64,000 nt of DNA from Polynucleobacter sp. AP-Kaivos-20-H2 (GTDB lineage: Bacteria; Pseudomonadota; Gammaproteobacteria; Burkholderiales; Burkholderiaceae): positions 1-64,000 of the forward strand of contig NZ_JACVOX010000003.1 in the NCBI RefSeq assembly GCF_018882215.1. Direction: 5' to 3'. The notes below the pieces were generated by a model, which ran no database searches, was not told the origin of the DNA, and saw nothing but the letters and a program-made list of their open reading frames with translations. The translations under genes were made by a program, and so were the position numbers. Within the stretch, counting starts at the first letter, position 1. Each line of letters starts with the position of its first letter. Below, one piece after another: positions 52,979-63,204 of this stretch.

Positions 52979-53881
52979 TTAGATTGTTGTTTCACCTTCA
53001 AAGACAGTAATGGCGGGCCCGGTCATGATGACGGGCTGAGCAACACCATCAATGACCCCGCCCCAAGCAATCTGCAAATCTCCACCGCGCGTATGTACTT
53101 TTACTGGCGAGTCTAGCAAGCCTCTGCGAATCCCTGAAATCACTGCTGCGCAAGCACCGGTACCACAGGCTAGCGTCTCTCCAGTACCACGTTCAAAGAC
53201 ACGCAATTTGATTTCATTGCGATTAAGCGCCTGCAGGTAACCCACATTTACTTTTTTAGGAAACGCAGCAAACTTTTCAATTTCAGGACCCTCTTCTAAG
53301 ACGGGCGCACTTTCGATATCACCAACTACTTGGACGGCATGTGGATTGCCCATTGAGAGGACGCCCACCAAACTATCGTGAGTAGCGGGGTAATTCAAAG
53401 GAAGCGCATAGAGAGTTTCTTGAAATTCTTGAACGCTTGCCAAACCAGTCGCATTAAATGGAATATGACTGTGCTCAAAAATTGGTGCACCCATATCCAC
53501 TTCCACCTGGCCATCCGGATGGGACTTGAGAGTGAGAACTGTGTGCGCCACTTCCACGCGCAAAGGATTCTTATTGGACAAGCGCTGGTCTTGCACAAAT
53601 CGTACAAAGCAGCGCGAGCCATTACCGCATTGTTCAACTTCACCGCCATCCGAATTAAAAATGCGGTACCGAAAATCAGCATCAGGGCGTGTGGCTTTTT
53701 CAACCAGGAGAATTTGATCGGCACCAATGCCAAATTGACGATGGGCTAAGGCCTGCCATTGATCCTTGGTAATGCCGCTTAAGTCTTGGTCGATACCATT
53801 GAGCACAATGAAATCATTGCCAGCACCATGCATTTTGGTGAAGCGAAGCTTGCGTACTGGATTGTTGGTATTGGTGCTCAA
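52979..53881 (-). CDS. dapF: Diaminopimelate epimerase
   Basis: A 300-residue epimerase: [16 protein letters not shown], with the two catalytic cysteines in [13 protein letters not shown] and [11 protein letters not shown]. It converts LL-DAP to meso-DAP for lysine and peptidoglycan. It follows two acyltransferase genes on the same strand. Confidence 0.97.
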   Translation of the reverse strand: MSTNTNNPVRKLRFTKMHGAGNDFIVLNGIDQDLSGITKDQWQALAHRQFGIGADQILLVEKATRPDADFRYRIFNSDGGEVEQCGNGSRCFVRFVQDQRLSNKNPLRVEVAHTVLTLKSHPDGQVEVDMGAPIFEHSHIPFNATGLASVQEFQETLYALPLNYPATHDSLVGVLSMGNPHAVQVVGDIESAPVLEEGPEIEKFAAFPKKVNVGYLQALNRNEIKLRVFERGTGETLACGTGACAAVISGIRRGLLDSPVKVHTRGGDLQIAWGGVIDGVAQPVIMTGPAITVFEGETTI

Positions 53882-53892
53882 AATAATTCCGT

Positions 53893-54792
53893 TTAATCGT
53901 AAAGACTGGGTTCGCCTTCAGGCCTGTGTTTAAAACGCTTATGAACCCAATAGTACTCTGCTGGTCTTTCTCGAACAAGCTCCTCGATATATTGATTTAG
54001 GCGAGCAGTATCTTTTTCGACATCATCGCTAGGAAAGTTTGGCAATGGCTCACTAATATGGCAGGTATAGCCTTTACGGTCTTTGTTTAGGGTAGTTGTC
54101 ATCAAACATACTTCAGCACCGCTCAGCCTTGCAAGGCGGGATACGGAAGTAATGGTGTTGGTTTGGATGCCAAAGAAGGGGACAAAGACAGAGTCACGTG
54201 GACCCAAGTCAATATCAGGGGCAATGAAAATAAAGTTACCCGTTTGAATTTCGCGAATCAGGTCACGTAAGCGGCTCTGTCGCTCAATGGACTTACCGCC
54301 AAAACGATTTCTCCACTCAATCATTTTTTGATTGAAGAAAGGATTCTTCATGTTTTGATAAAGGCCAGCACCACGGGGCCAGTCGTGTTGATTGGCCAAT
54401 ACTGAAAGCGCAATAAAGCCGCCTTCCAGCCCAACGAAGTGTGGATTAATCAGTAGGCGTGGCTTGCGATCTCCCAAAGTAATCGCTGATTCAATGGTAA
54501 CGATATCGGTAATTTGTTTGCCACTACCCAGCCAGATGCGACTCCTCTCTAATACGCTGCGGCCAAATAATTTCCAATGCTCAATCGCCAGATCATCGAG
54601 CTCTTTTTCACTGAGATTGGGAAAGCACAAATGTAAATTGGTTTTTACTACATGGGTGCGGCTGTTTGGAATATGGGCGGCAAGCCAGCCCAGGCTATAG
54701 CCCACATGGACGGTGATCGTATAAGGCAGGAAAGCAAAGAGGCGCAAAAGACTGAGCGCCAAGAAGTTGAAGAGGTTTTGTAACCAGGTCAT
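53893..54792 (-). CDS. LpxL/HtrB-family lipid A acyltransferase (paralogue B)
   Basis: A 299-residue acyltransferase with HX4E as [23 protein letters not shown] and the end [20 protein letters not shown]. It is closest to the gene at 31631. It overlaps the preceding acyltransferase gene by one base (shared ATGA-type junction) and lies 11 bp before dapF. Confidence 0.9.
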   Translation of the reverse strand: MTWLQNLFNFLALSLLRLFAFLPYTITVHVGYSLGWLAAHIPNSRTHVVKTNLHLCFPNLSEKELDDLAIEHWKLFGRSVLERSRIWLGSGKQITDIVTIESAITLGDRKPRLLINPHFVGLEGGFIALSVLANQHDWPRGAGLYQNMKNPFFNQKMIEWRNRFGGKSIERQSRLRDLIREIQTGNFIFIAPDIDLGPRDSVFVPFFGIQTNTITSVSRLARLSGAEVCLMTTTLNKDRKGYTCHISEPLPNFPSDDVEKDTARLNQYIEELVRERPAEYYWVHKRFKHRPEGEPSLYD

Positions 54793-55667
54793 TACAAAAT
54801 TTTATAACTAATTGCTTGGGGCAATTCTGCGCCGGCGGGGTGCTTGTAACGATTGTATGACCAAATAAATTGTTCTGGAGCAACCAATATGGCAGCCTCA
54901 ATTGCTGTATTTAATTCTTTAACGGCAATATTGGGGTCATCTGAAAAAGAATCTAAACGTTTAGCGTCAATAACCCAGCCCCCACCCAAAATACCTCGTT
55001 TTGCTGTAAACATAACTGCTGGAGTGTTGTGTCGGTTTGCAAGACGAATTGGTAATGTAGTTGTGTAAGCGGGGCGCCCAAAAAAATTAGCCCAAATGCC
55101 ATCGCCCCCGCTTGGGACTTGATCTGGAAGGATGGCGATTACCTCTCCTTTGGAAAGGGCTCGCGTCATTTGTCTAACGCCGTTTAGGTTAGTTTGTACA
55201 AAATGCATATTTGGGTAGGCGCGACCCTCTTCTACCACCTCGTTCAGCCATTCCTGTCGAGAAGGCCGATACATAATTGTTGCGGGGTAATGATTTGCAA
55301 GATAACGAGGAATAATTTCATAGCCACCCAAATGCGGGCAGAGAATAATCATTCCCTTGCCTTCGGACATGGCATCTTGAACAACATCCCAGTTATGAAC
55401 TGTGGTGATCTCCAAAGCTTTTTTGGGGTTGCGCCAAATCCATAGACTGTCTGAAAACAACATTCCAGAAGCTCTAACTGCGGCCCATAACCTAAATGGT
55501 ATGCCTCGAACTGTCAATGCAGCTTCATATTGTGGGCGAAAGAGTGAGCGGTATTTTTTTGAGCCTATATAAGCCAGAATGCCTAAAAATGCCCCAATAA
55601 GCTGCACTACCGCAAGGGGTAGCATGGCAATCATATTAAGACAGAGCTTTAGAAGGGTTTTTCTCAC
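54792..55667 (-). CDS. LpxL/HtrB-family lipid A acyltransferase (paralogue C)
   Basis: About 291 residues from a GTG start (a TTG 19 codons earlier is possible but lacks a ribosome site and homology with the paralogue at 3259). HX4E motif HLGGYE, MYRPSRQEWL, ILPDQVPSGGDG and end WSYNRYKHPAGAEL. It is probably one of two successive secondary acyltransferases of lipid A with the gene after it. It is divergent from metK. Confidence 0.88.
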   Translation of the reverse strand: MRKTLLKLCLNMIAMLPLAVVQLIGAFLGILAYIGSKKYRSLFRPQYEAALTVRGIPFRLWAAVRASGMLFSDSLWIWRNPKKALEITTVHNWDVVQDAMSEGKGMIILCPHLGGYEIIPRYLANHYPATIMYRPSRQEWLNEVVEEGRAYPNMHFVQTNLNGVRQMTRALSKGEVIAILPDQVPSGGDGIWANFFGRPAYTTTLPIRLANRHNTPAVMFTAKRGILGGGWVIDAKRLDSFSDDPNIAVKELNTAIEAAILVAPEQFIWSYNRYKHPAGAELPQAISYKIL

Positions 55668-55716
55668 CCCCCAATGATATTCAAAGCTGCTACAGGAGTG
55701 TGGAAATTGCTTAGTC

Positions 55717-55746
55717 TTGGCCAATTAAGCATTTTTCGGATAGAAT
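55717..55746 (+). promoter_or_regulatory. Possible sigma70 promoter of metK
   Basis: TTGGCC and TAGAAT are 18 bp apart, giving a leader of about 115 bases before metK. The leader contains GGCGA/TCGCC pairing but matches no SAM riboswitch class that I recognise. Confidence 0.4.
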
Positions 55747-55869
55747 TCTAACATCGCTGAGTTAAGGCAACTTGCAGGGCGATTCATAAATTCTGCTAAA
55801 GCGTCGCCGTTGTGGTTCCTGGCACGTCGAGTTGTCCCAAGATCGTGTTAATTATTAAAGGAATATGCA

Positions 55870-57036
55870 ATGGCAAATGATTACTTCTTTACCTCAGAAT
55901 CTGTTTCTGAAGGCCACCCCGATAAAGTAGCAGACCAAATATCTGATTCGATTCTCGATGCCATCTTGGCTCAAGATCCTACTGCACGTGTAGCAGCAGA
56001 AACTTTGTGCAACACTGGCTTAGTCGTTTTGGCTGGTGAAATTACTACTAACGCTAACGTTGACTACATCCAAGTTGCGCGTAATACCTTACGTGAAATT
56101 GGGTACGACAACACTGACTACGGTATCGACTACAAAGGTTGTGCAGTATTGGTCGCTTACGACAAGCAGAGCCCTGATATCGCTCAAGGTGTTGATAAAG
56201 CCCATGATGACGGCTTGGATCAAGGAGCTGGTGACCAAGGCCTCATGTTTGGTTACGCTTGTGATGAAACCGCAGAGCTCATGCCTTTGCCAATTCACTT
56301 GTCACACCGCTTGGTTGAGCGTCAGTCACAGTTGCGTCGCGATGGCCGTTTGAACTGGTTGCGTCCTGACGCGAAGTCACAAGTGACCTTGCGTTATGTC
56401 GATGGCAAGCCTGACTCTATCGACACAGTTGTGTTGTCTACTCAACACGATGAAGAAATTTCCCTCGAAAAATTGCGTGAAGCAGTGATCGAAGAAATCA
56501 TCAAACCAGTATTGCCTAAGCATTTGATCAAAGGCGCTATTAATTTCTTGGTAAACCCAACCGGTCGTTTTGTAATCGGCGGGCCACAGGGCGATTGTGG
56601 TTTAACTGGTCGCAAAATTATTGTTGATACCTACGGCGGTGCAGCTCCTCACGGCGGCGGCGCTTTCTCTGGTAAAGATCCATCTAAGGTTGACCGTTCT
56701 GCTGCATACGCTGGACGTTATGTTGCGAAGAACGTGGTTGCTGCTGGTTTGGCAAGCAAGTGCTTGATTCAGATCTCCTATGCGATTGGCGTTGCTAAAC
56801 CAACCTCAGTCATGGTGAGCACTTTTGGTACTGGCAAGATTTCGGATGAGAAGATTGCTCAATTGGTATCTGAGCACTTTGACTTGCGTCCAAAAGGTAT
56901 TGTGAAGATGCTGAACCTCTTGCGCCCAATTTATAAAAAGACTGCTGCTTACGGCCACTTTGGTCGTGAAGAGCCAGAATTTACTTGGGAGCAAACAGAC
57001 AAAGCAGCTGCATTACGTGCCGCAGCAGGTCAGTAA
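55870..57036 (+). CDS. metK: S-adenosylmethionine synthetase
   Basis: A 388-residue enzyme: [63 protein letters not shown] and [27 protein letters not shown]. It makes SAM from methionine and ATP. An AAAGGAAT site precedes the ATG. It is upstream of the SAH riboswitch-controlled ahcY-metF genes. Confidence 0.98.
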   Translation: MANDYFFTSESVSEGHPDKVADQISDSILDAILAQDPTARVAAETLCNTGLVVLAGEITTNANVDYIQVARNTLREIGYDNTDYGIDYKGCAVLVAYDKQSPDIAQGVDKAHDDGLDQGAGDQGLMFGYACDETAELMPLPIHLSHRLVERQSQLRRDGRLNWLRPDAKSQVTLRYVDGKPDSIDTVVLSTQHDEEISLEKLREAVIEEIIKPVLPKHLIKGAINFLVNPTGRFVIGGPQGDCGLTGRKIIVDTYGGAAPHGGGAFSGKDPSKVDRSAAYAGRYVAKNVVAAGLASKCLIQISYAIGVAKPTSVMVSTFGTGKISDEKIAQLVSEHFDLRPKGIVKMLNLLRPIYKKTAAYGHFGREEPEFTWEQTDKAAALRAAAGQ

Positions 57037-57074
57037 GTAGGAAATACGCAGTTTGTAGGTGTATTGAGGCGAAA

Positions 57075-57104
57075 TATGCCGTAATTGTTTACAATTACGG
57101 CATA
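57075..57104 (+). other. Perfect 13-bp hairpin between metK and the SAH riboswitch
   Basis: TATGCCGTAATTG and CAATTACGGCATA around TTTA. There is no T-run, so it is not a classical intrinsic terminator. It may protect the metK 3' end, be an operator, or contain the ahcY promoter (TACAAT lies in its right arm). Confidence 0.55.
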
Positions 57105-57210
57105 CCTTCAAGGAGCGTTGCAAGGAATGCTGAGACCCAGTACTTCCCCAGGCTTGAAGGGAGTGGGCTCTAAGGTAATCCTCGGAGTTTGCTAATTGCA
57201 ACCGCGCTCG
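57105..57210 (+). ncRNA. SAH (S-adenosylhomocysteine) riboswitch
   Basis: Matches the recalled SAH riboswitch consensus: GGAGCGTTGCAA, CCCAGGCTTG and AACCGCGCTC. P1 is a perfect 8-bp pair CCTTCAAG/CTTGAAGG; the pseudoknot is GAGCG (57113-57117) with CGCTC (57205-57209). It lies directly upstream of ahcY, its usual target. SAH binding should raise expression of the hydrolase that removes SAH. Confidence 0.9.
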
Positions 57211-57272
57211 CTAACCCATGATTCAATGGCTAGCGAGTTTCTACTCCAGCATTGGATCGTATTTAGCTGGAG
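57207..57272 (+). promoter_or_regulatory. Expression platform: two hairpins, the second holding the ahcY ribosome site
   Basis: Hairpin 1 is CTCGCTA/TAGCGAG (57207-57213 with 57231-57237) and would compete with the riboswitch pseudoknot for CGCTC. Hairpin 2 is CTCCAGC/GCTGGAG (57244-57250 with 57266-57272); its 3' arm is the GGAG ribosome binding site of ahcY, 5 bases before the ATG. This suggests control at translation initiation. Confidence 0.65.
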
Positions 57273-57277
57273 CATTA

Positions 57278-58723
57278 ATGAATACCGTTTCTGATTTAAA
57301 TAACTTTGTAGCAACTCGTTGCGCAATCGCTGATATCTCTTTGGCTGACTTTGGTCGCAAAGAAATCGCTATTGCTGAAACTGAAATGCCTGGTCTGATC
57401 GCCATTCGTGATGAATTTGCTGCACAACAGCCATTGCGTGGCGCACGCATTACTGGTTCATTACACATGACCATTCAAACTGCAGTCTTGATCGAGACGC
57501 TTGAGGCACTCGGTGCTGAAGTTCAATGGGCATCTTGCAATATTTTCTCCACACAAGACCACGCTGCTGCTGCAATCGCTGCTAATGGCACACCAGTATT
57601 TGCTATTAAAGGCGAAACACTTGAGCAGTACTGGGACTTTACCCACCGTATTTTTGAGTGGGCTGATGGCGGCTATACCAATATGATTTTGGATGATGGC
57701 GGCGACGCAACTTTATTATTGCACCTTGGCGCACGTGCTGAAAAAGATCAAGCTTGCTTGAACAATCCAACGAGCGAAGAAGAAACTATTTTGTTTGCTG
57801 CCATTAAGAATAAATTGGCGCAAGATCCAACTTGGTATTCAACTCGTTTAGAAAAAGTTAAAGGTGTTACAGAAGAAACCACCACTGGGGTACATCGCCT
57901 GTATCAAATGTTTGCTAAGGGCGAGTTAAAGTTCCCAGCTATCAACGTCAATGACTCAGTTACTAAGAGTAAATTCGATAACCTTTATGGTTGCCGCGAA
58001 TCTTTGGTAGATGCAATTAAGCGTGCTACGGACGTAATGGTAGCCGGTAAGGTTGCAGTAGTTTGTGGTTACGGCGATGTGGGTAAAGGCTCAGCTCAAG
58101 CATTACGTGCCTTGTCAGCTCAAGTTTGGGTGACTGAAGTAGACCCAATCTGCGCATTGCAAGCTGCGATGGAAGGCTACCGTGTTGTGACGATGGATTA
58201 CGCTGCTGATAAAGCGGACATCTTTGTTTCTGCAACAGGTAACTACCATGTGATTACACATGACCACATGGCTAAGATGAAGAATCAAGCCATCGTTTGT
58301 AATATCGGGCACTTTGATAATGAGATCGATGTTGCTGGAATTGAGAAATACAAGTGGGAAGAAATCAAACCACAAGTTGATCACGTGATTTTCCCGGCCG
58401 CCAATGGCAAGCCTGAAAAGCGCATCATTATTTTGGCTAAAGGTCGTTTGGTGAACCTGGGTTGCGGCACAGGGCATCCTTCGTATGTCATGAGCTCTTC
58501 ATTTGCAAACCAGGTGATTGCACAAATTGAATTGTGGAATGCAGTAGGTACAGATAAATACCCAATCGGTGTTTATACATTGCCTAAGCATTTGGATGAG
58601 AAGGTTGCACGTCTACAGCTCAAGACTCTCAATGCCGAGTTAACTGTCCTGTCTGATCAGCAAGCTTCTTACATTGGCGTAACGAAGCAAGGTCCATACA
58701 AGGCTGACCACTACCGTTATTAA
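57278..58723 (+). CDS. ahcY: S-adenosylhomocysteine hydrolase
   Basis: A 481-residue NAD-dependent enzyme: [40 protein letters not shown], the NAD site [16 protein letters not shown] and the terminal KADHYRY. It splits SAH into adenosine and homocysteine. A longer frame starts 20 codons earlier, inside the riboswitch platform, so the ATG after GGAG is used. metF follows 31 bp downstream. Confidence 0.97.
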   Translation: MNTVSDLNNFVATRCAIADISLADFGRKEIAIAETEMPGLIAIRDEFAAQQPLRGARITGSLHMTIQTAVLIETLEALGAEVQWASCNIFSTQDHAAAAIAANGTPVFAIKGETLEQYWDFTHRIFEWADGGYTNMILDDGGDATLLLHLGARAEKDQACLNNPTSEEETILFAAIKNKLAQDPTWYSTRLEKVKGVTEETTTGVHRLYQMFAKGELKFPAINVNDSVTKSKFDNLYGCRESLVDAIKRATDVMVAGKVAVVCGYGDVGKGSAQALRALSAQVWVTEVDPICALQAAMEGYRVVTMDYAADKADIFVSATGNYHVITHDHMAKMKNQAIVCNIGHFDNEIDVAGIEKYKWEEIKPQVDHVIFPAANGKPEKRIIILAKGRLVNLGCGTGHPSYVMSSSFANQVIAQIELWNAVGTDKYPIGVYTLPKHLDEKVARLQLKTLNAELTVLSDQQASYIGVTKQGPYKADHYRY

Positions 58724-58754
58724 TCCAGTCACATAGAAACCTAGGCCCAAAATC

Positions 58755-59585
58755 ATGGAATTAAGCGTCGAATTCTTTCCTCCAAAAACACCTGAAGGTG
58801 AGAGTAAGTTGCATCTGGTGCGCGAGCGTTTCAGTGAAACACTCAAGCCTGCGTTTTATTCCGTGACCTTTGGTGCCGGTGGCTCTACTCAGTCCGGTAC
58901 TTTAAAAGTGGTGAGCGACATTCATGCTGCCGGTGCAGCAGTTGCTCCTCACTTGTCTTGTGTGGGCAGCTCACGTGAAAGCGTGCGCGAGATGCTCAAG
59001 CAATATCAAGCTTTAGGTGTGAAGCGCATTGTGGCTTTGCGCGGTGACTTGCCATCTGGCATGGGTCAGTATGGCGAGTTTCATCATGCTAATGAGTTGG
59101 TTGAATTTATTCGCTCAGAAACGGGCGATTGGTTTCATATCGATGTAGCCGCTTATCCAGAAACGCACCCACAAGCGAAGTCGCCTGCTAGTGATATCGA
59201 TTTCTTTGTGCAAAAGATGAAGGCGGGTGCAAACTCTGCCGTCACGCAGTATTTTTACAACAGCGATGCATACTTCCGCTTCGTAGACGAGGCTTATGAA
59301 TTGGGCGTTACGCAGCCAATCATTGCCGGCATTATGCCGATTACCAATAGCAGCCAATTATTGCGATTCTCTGATGCCTGTGGCGCAGAAATCCCACGCT
59401 GGATTCGTTTACGCCTTCAATCCTACGGTGATGATATTGCCTCTATTCGTGCATTTGGCGAAGAAGTGGTGACAGACTTGTGCGATCAGTTGTTAACTGC
59501 TGGCGCACCTGGCATTCATTTCTACTCGCTAAATCAGGCCGATGCGGTTTTAGCGATTGCAGACAATTTGGATTTAACGAAGTAA
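58755..59585 (+). CDS. metF: Methylenetetrahydrofolate reductase
   Basis: A 276-residue flavoprotein: ELSVEFFPPKTPEGESKL, SVTFGAGGST, PHLSCVG, RIVALRGDLP and TQYFYNSDAYFRFVDEA. It makes 5-methyl-THF for homocysteine remethylation. Probably cotranscribed with ahcY under the SAH riboswitch. Its stop is 1 bp from the end of the convergent cyclo-ligase gene. Confidence 0.97.
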   Translation: MELSVEFFPPKTPEGESKLHLVRERFSETLKPAFYSVTFGAGGSTQSGTLKVVSDIHAAGAAVAPHLSCVGSSRESVREMLKQYQALGVKRIVALRGDLPSGMGQYGEFHHANELVEFIRSETGDWFHIDVAAYPETHPQAKSPASDIDFFVQKMKAGANSAVTQYFYNSDAYFRFVDEAYELGVTQPIIAGIMPITNSSQLLRFSDACGAEIPRWIRLRLQSYGDDIASIRAFGEEVVTDLCDQLLTAGAPGIHFYSLNQADAVLAIADNLDLTK

Positions 59586-59586
59586 A

Positions 59587-60213
59587 TCAACTTAGTAAGC
59601 CAGACTCCGTCAACAGCATATCCAAGGGCTCGTCATGTGTTTGAGCGGCCCATTGAGAATCCTCTAATTTTTGCCAATCAAATCCAATCCCCAAGCAAAT
59701 GAGACTTGGATTGTCTTTTCGTAGCTGCGCCAGAGTTCGATCAAAATACCCGCCGCCATAGCCTAGTCGCCAATAGTGTGCTTTACCGCTCACAACAGAG
59801 CTAGACCAGCCAACACAGGGAATTAGGATGCAGTCAGGAATGAGTTGTAGCCTGGCAGTGTTTTCTAGACTAGGCTCAGGAACGCCGTGAGCGCTTGGAA
59901 TTAATACATCCCCCTCCTGCCACTCAAAAAAATCAAGATGCTTATCCGAGCGCGCATAGGGCAGTGCTAAGCGGCGCTGAGGGGCATTCTTCATCCAGCT
60001 TAATAAAGTTGGGCGTAAATCAATTTCATCTTGAATGGGCCAATAAAGGGCGATTGAGCGAATAGATTTGCCTTCATTGGCTAAAAAATGATTGAGGCCT
60101 GCAATTAGGTCTGCTTTTGCAGAAGCGTAGCTATTCCCGGCAGTAAATTCTTTGCGTTGTTTTAATAAATCTTGGCGAAGAGTTTTTGGTGAATTACCGT
60201 GCATATCGAACAT
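59587..60213 (-). CDS. 5-formyltetrahydrofolate cyclo-ligase
   Basis: About 208 residues: the N-terminal RQDLLKQRKEF, ALYWPIQDEIDLRPTL, the phosphate-binding stretch VGWSSSVVSGKAHYWRLGYGGGYFDRTLAQL. It converts 5-formyl-THF to 5,10-methenyl-THF, feeding the same folate pool as MetF. The start is uncertain between two ATGs three codons apart; a longer version begins 14 codons upstream. Confidence 0.9.
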   Translation of the reverse strand: MFDMHGNSPKTLRQDLLKQRKEFTAGNSYASAKADLIAGLNHFLANEGKSIRSIALYWPIQDEIDLRPTLLSWMKNAPQRRLALPYARSDKHLDFFEWQEGDVLIPSAHGVPEPSLENTARLQLIPDCILIPCVGWSSSVVSGKAHYWRLGYGGGYFDRTLAQLRKDNPSLICLGIGFDWQKLEDSQWAAQTHDEPLDMLLTESGLLS

Positions 60214-60297
60214 TATCAGGCGAAAATTAAAGAATATAGTAATCAAGTTCTGCAAGGCCTCTAGCCTTGCAAATAGAGATAGGGTTGGATCGGAAGA

Positions 60298-62256
60298 ATG
60301 AAGTTTGTAATAGTAAACAGCAAATACCTTGAGTGGGCCAAAATTCTGGTTTTGGGCCTAGTACTAGGTGCGTCCAATTCCTATGCAGAAAAGCTGAAGA
60401 AGCCAAGCCTGCCCAAGTCTTATGAAAGCAAGGCTGCTCCAGCTGAAATTACCGATACAGATCGGATGTTTATCGATTTGCGCGAAGCTGCAAAAAAGAA
60501 TGATGTTTTTCGTACCCAGCAACTTTCATCCAATTTAGTTAATTATCCATTTGATGACTATGTGGCCTACTTCCGGATCAAGCCACAGTTATTTGATAGC
60601 GCCGGTAGCGCGCGCAATGACTATGGTGCAGATGCTCAAGTAGTCGCATTTTTAAATCAATACCAAGGCACTGCATTGGCTGACCGTATGCGCAATGATT
60701 GGTTATTGGTTTTGGGGAAGCGGAGGGATTGGGCACGTTTTGACGCTGAGTATGCCAAGTTTGTATTGGATGACGATACACAAGTGAAGTGCTATTCCTT
60801 GCTATCAAAATTATCTCAAGGCGAAAACCCAACTAAATTAGCCATTGATTCACGAGCAGTGTTATTGGATCCAAGTTATTTTGGACAAGCATGCCAAGAG
60901 TTGGTTCCATCATTGGTTGCTGCGGGCGGCATGGCTCCAAGTGAAGCCAAGGCTATTGGGCGTGCGGCCAGCGAGAAAGGCTACGACACCATGGCGCGAC
61001 GTATTGGTGGTGAAGACCCAATTGCGGATATTGTTAAAGTAGCAAAGGCTGATCCAGCAAAGGCCTATCGTGACTTTTCTCAAAACGCTTCACGCTATAG
61101 CAAAGAAAACCAAGCGGTTGCTTGGGGCGTGATTGGACAATTTTTAGCCAAGAAATTAGACCCCAATGCGGACGATGCGTATCGCTTACAGCAAGAGCTG
61201 GGCTTTAACGAACTCCTTTCAGTCGAGTCACAAGAATGGAAAGTGCGCGCAGGCTTGCGTGCCAAAGATTGGGTCCTGGTTAAAAATGCAATTGATGGTA
61301 TGAACCCGGCGGTTCGCTCTAAGGACCCCGCGTGGACCTATTGGTATGGCCGCGCATTGAAGGCCGAAGGCCAAGATGTAAAGGCCAAAGACAGTTTTGA
61401 AATGATTGCTGATCAATATAACTTTTATGGTCAGCTTGCGCGTGAAGAATTAGGCAAATCTAATAATGCGCCTCCTAAAACGAAGGTGACTGAGCAGGAG
61501 ATTGATGCGATGGCTAGCCGCAAGGGCTTTATTCGTGGTGAGCGCTTGTATGCTATGAATCTTCGCTTTGAAGGTAATCGCGAGTGGAACTGGGAATTGC
61601 GTAATATGACTGACAAGCAGTTGCTTGCAGCTGCTGAGTATGCAAAGCGAATCAATTTATATGACCGCGTCGTTAACACTGCCGATCGTACCAAGCAAGA
61701 GCACGACTTTAGCTTGCGCTACCCAACTCCTTATAAAGAAGAGCTATCTCCGATTGCGCGTCAAATAGACCTCAATCTTGCTTGGGCTTACGGCTTAATT
61801 CGTCAAGAGTCACGCTTCATTATGAATGCCGCCTCTTCTGTGGGTGCTTCTGGATTAATGCAAGTGATGCCGAATACTGCAAAGTACGTGGCTAAGAAAA
61901 TTGGAATGGCCAATTACACCAATGACAAATTGAGCGATACGAATACCAATTTAACTTTAGGTAGTAATTATTTAAATATGGTTTTGATCGATTTAGATGG
62001 GTCTTGGGTTTTGGCTTCCGCGGCCTATAACGCAGGCCCTTCGCGCTCAAAGGCTTGGCGGGAAAAATTATCTGGCCCTACAGAGGGCGCTATTTTTGCA
62101 GAAACTATTCCGTTTACTGAGACACGTGTGTATGTGAAGAATGTGCTCTCTAATGCAAATTACTATTCATCGGTGATGAATGGTCAGCCACAATCTTTAA
62201 AACAGCGCCTAGGTGTCATTACACCGAAGGCTGCTACTCAATCTGAACTTCCTTAA
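60298..62256 (+). CDS. Soluble lytic murein transglycosylase (Slt-type)
   Basis: A 652-residue periplasmic enzyme with a signal peptide ending near NSYA, a long alpha-helical superhelical (U-domain-like) region, and a C-terminal SLT domain: RQESRFIMNAASSVGASGLMQVMPNTAKYVAKKIG (catalytic Glu504) and ASAAYNAGPSR. It cleaves glycan strands to anhydromuropeptides, which the AmpG-like permease upstream in the window could recycle. Confidence 0.93.
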   Translation: MKFVIVNSKYLEWAKILVLGLVLGASNSYAEKLKKPSLPKSYESKAAPAEITDTDRMFIDLREAAKKNDVFRTQQLSSNLVNYPFDDYVAYFRIKPQLFDSAGSARNDYGADAQVVAFLNQYQGTALADRMRNDWLLVLGKRRDWARFDAEYAKFVLDDDTQVKCYSLLSKLSQGENPTKLAIDSRAVLLDPSYFGQACQELVPSLVAAGGMAPSEAKAIGRAASEKGYDTMARRIGGEDPIADIVKVAKADPAKAYRDFSQNASRYSKENQAVAWGVIGQFLAKKLDPNADDAYRLQQELGFNELLSVESQEWKVRAGLRAKDWVLVKNAIDGMNPAVRSKDPAWTYWYGRALKAEGQDVKAKDSFEMIADQYNFYGQLAREELGKSNNAPPKTKVTEQEIDAMASRKGFIRGERLYAMNLRFEGNREWNWELRNMTDKQLLAAAEYAKRINLYDRVVNTADRTKQEHDFSLRYPTPYKEELSPIARQIDLNLAWAYGLIRQESRFIMNAASSVGASGLMQVMPNTAKYVAKKIGMANYTNDKLSDTNTNLTLGSNYLNMVLIDLDGSWVLASAAYNAGPSRSKAWREKLSGPTEGAIFAETIPFTETRVYVKNVLSNANYYSSVMNGQPQSLKQRLGVITPKAATQSELP

Positions 62257-62295
62257 ACCACCAATGAATACTGCACTAAACAAAGAAAGCTTCCT

Positions 62296-63204
62296 ATGAA
62301 ATATGACATTCTTCTAATCGGTGGCAATGGATTTGTGGGGCGAGTCATTGCTGCGCAACTTCAACTAGCAGGTTATTCCGTATTGGTTCCAACAGGCCAT
62401 TTAGGCGCTGCACGTGAATTACGCATGTTGCCCAAGGTACATGTCGAAGAGGCTGATGTTCATGAGTTTGATGAGCTGCAGAGCCTTTGTGAGCGCATTA
62501 AGCAAAATGGTGCCGTGATCAATTTGGTCGGAGTGCTGCACGATAAGCCTGCTCAGCCTTATGGAAAGGTATTTAAAGCTGCGCATGTAGAGCTGCCTAA
62601 AAACATTATTACGGCAATGCAGCTCCATGGCTTAAAGCGCTATTTACATATGAGCGCATTGGGTGCCGACTCTCATGGCCCATCAATGTATCAGCGCAGC
62701 AAAGGTGATGGCGAGGCTGCAGTCAAGGCCAGCAATTTAGATTGGACTATCTTTAGGCCTTCAGTCATTTTTGGTGCGCAGGATCAATTCATTAATTTGT
62801 TTTCTAAGTTGACTAAGTTGTTTCCTGCTATGCCTTTAGCAAATTCCCAGGCGCAGTTTCAGCCGGTGAGCGTAGATGATGTTGCGGGTGCATTTGTTAA
62901 ATCCTTATCGATGCCTCAAACAATTCGTCAGTCCTATGACTTGGTTGGCCCAACGGTTTACACCATGAAAGAGATTGTTGAGTTTGCTGCACGTAAGGCT
63001 AAAACCTCGTGCCTCATCATTCCTGTGCCTGCTTTTGTAGGCTATCTACAGGCATTGGCATTTGAATTCTTGCCCGGTCCTACATTGATGTCTCGTGACA
63101 ATATTGCCTCTATGCAAGTACCCAATACTTTGCCAGTGAATAGTGTTGATGCCTTGCCGGAAGTATTCAAAATGAGTCGTCGTAGCCTAGAGGGTATGCA
63201 GTAA
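62296..63204 (+). CDS. NDUFA9/complex-I-like atypical SDR protein
   Basis: A 302-residue NAD(P)-binding protein with the Rossmann motif [73 protein letters not shown] and [15 protein letters not shown]. This atypical extended SDR group is related to the complex I accessory subunit NDUFA9; its bacterial role is unclear. It shares a base with the start of cca (TAATG). Confidence 0.88.
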   Translation: MKYDILLIGGNGFVGRVIAAQLQLAGYSVLVPTGHLGAARELRMLPKVHVEEADVHEFDELQSLCERIKQNGAVINLVGVLHDKPAQPYGKVFKAAHVELPKNIITAMQLHGLKRYLHMSALGADSHGPSMYQRSKGDGEAAVKASNLDWTIFRPSVIFGAQDQFINLFSKLTKLFPAMPLANSQAQFQPVSVDDVAGAFVKSLSMPQTIRQSYDLVGPTVYTMKEIVEFAARKAKTSCLIIPVPAFVGYLQALAFEFLPGPTLMSRDNIASMQVPNTLPVNSVDALPEVFKMSRRSLEGMQ

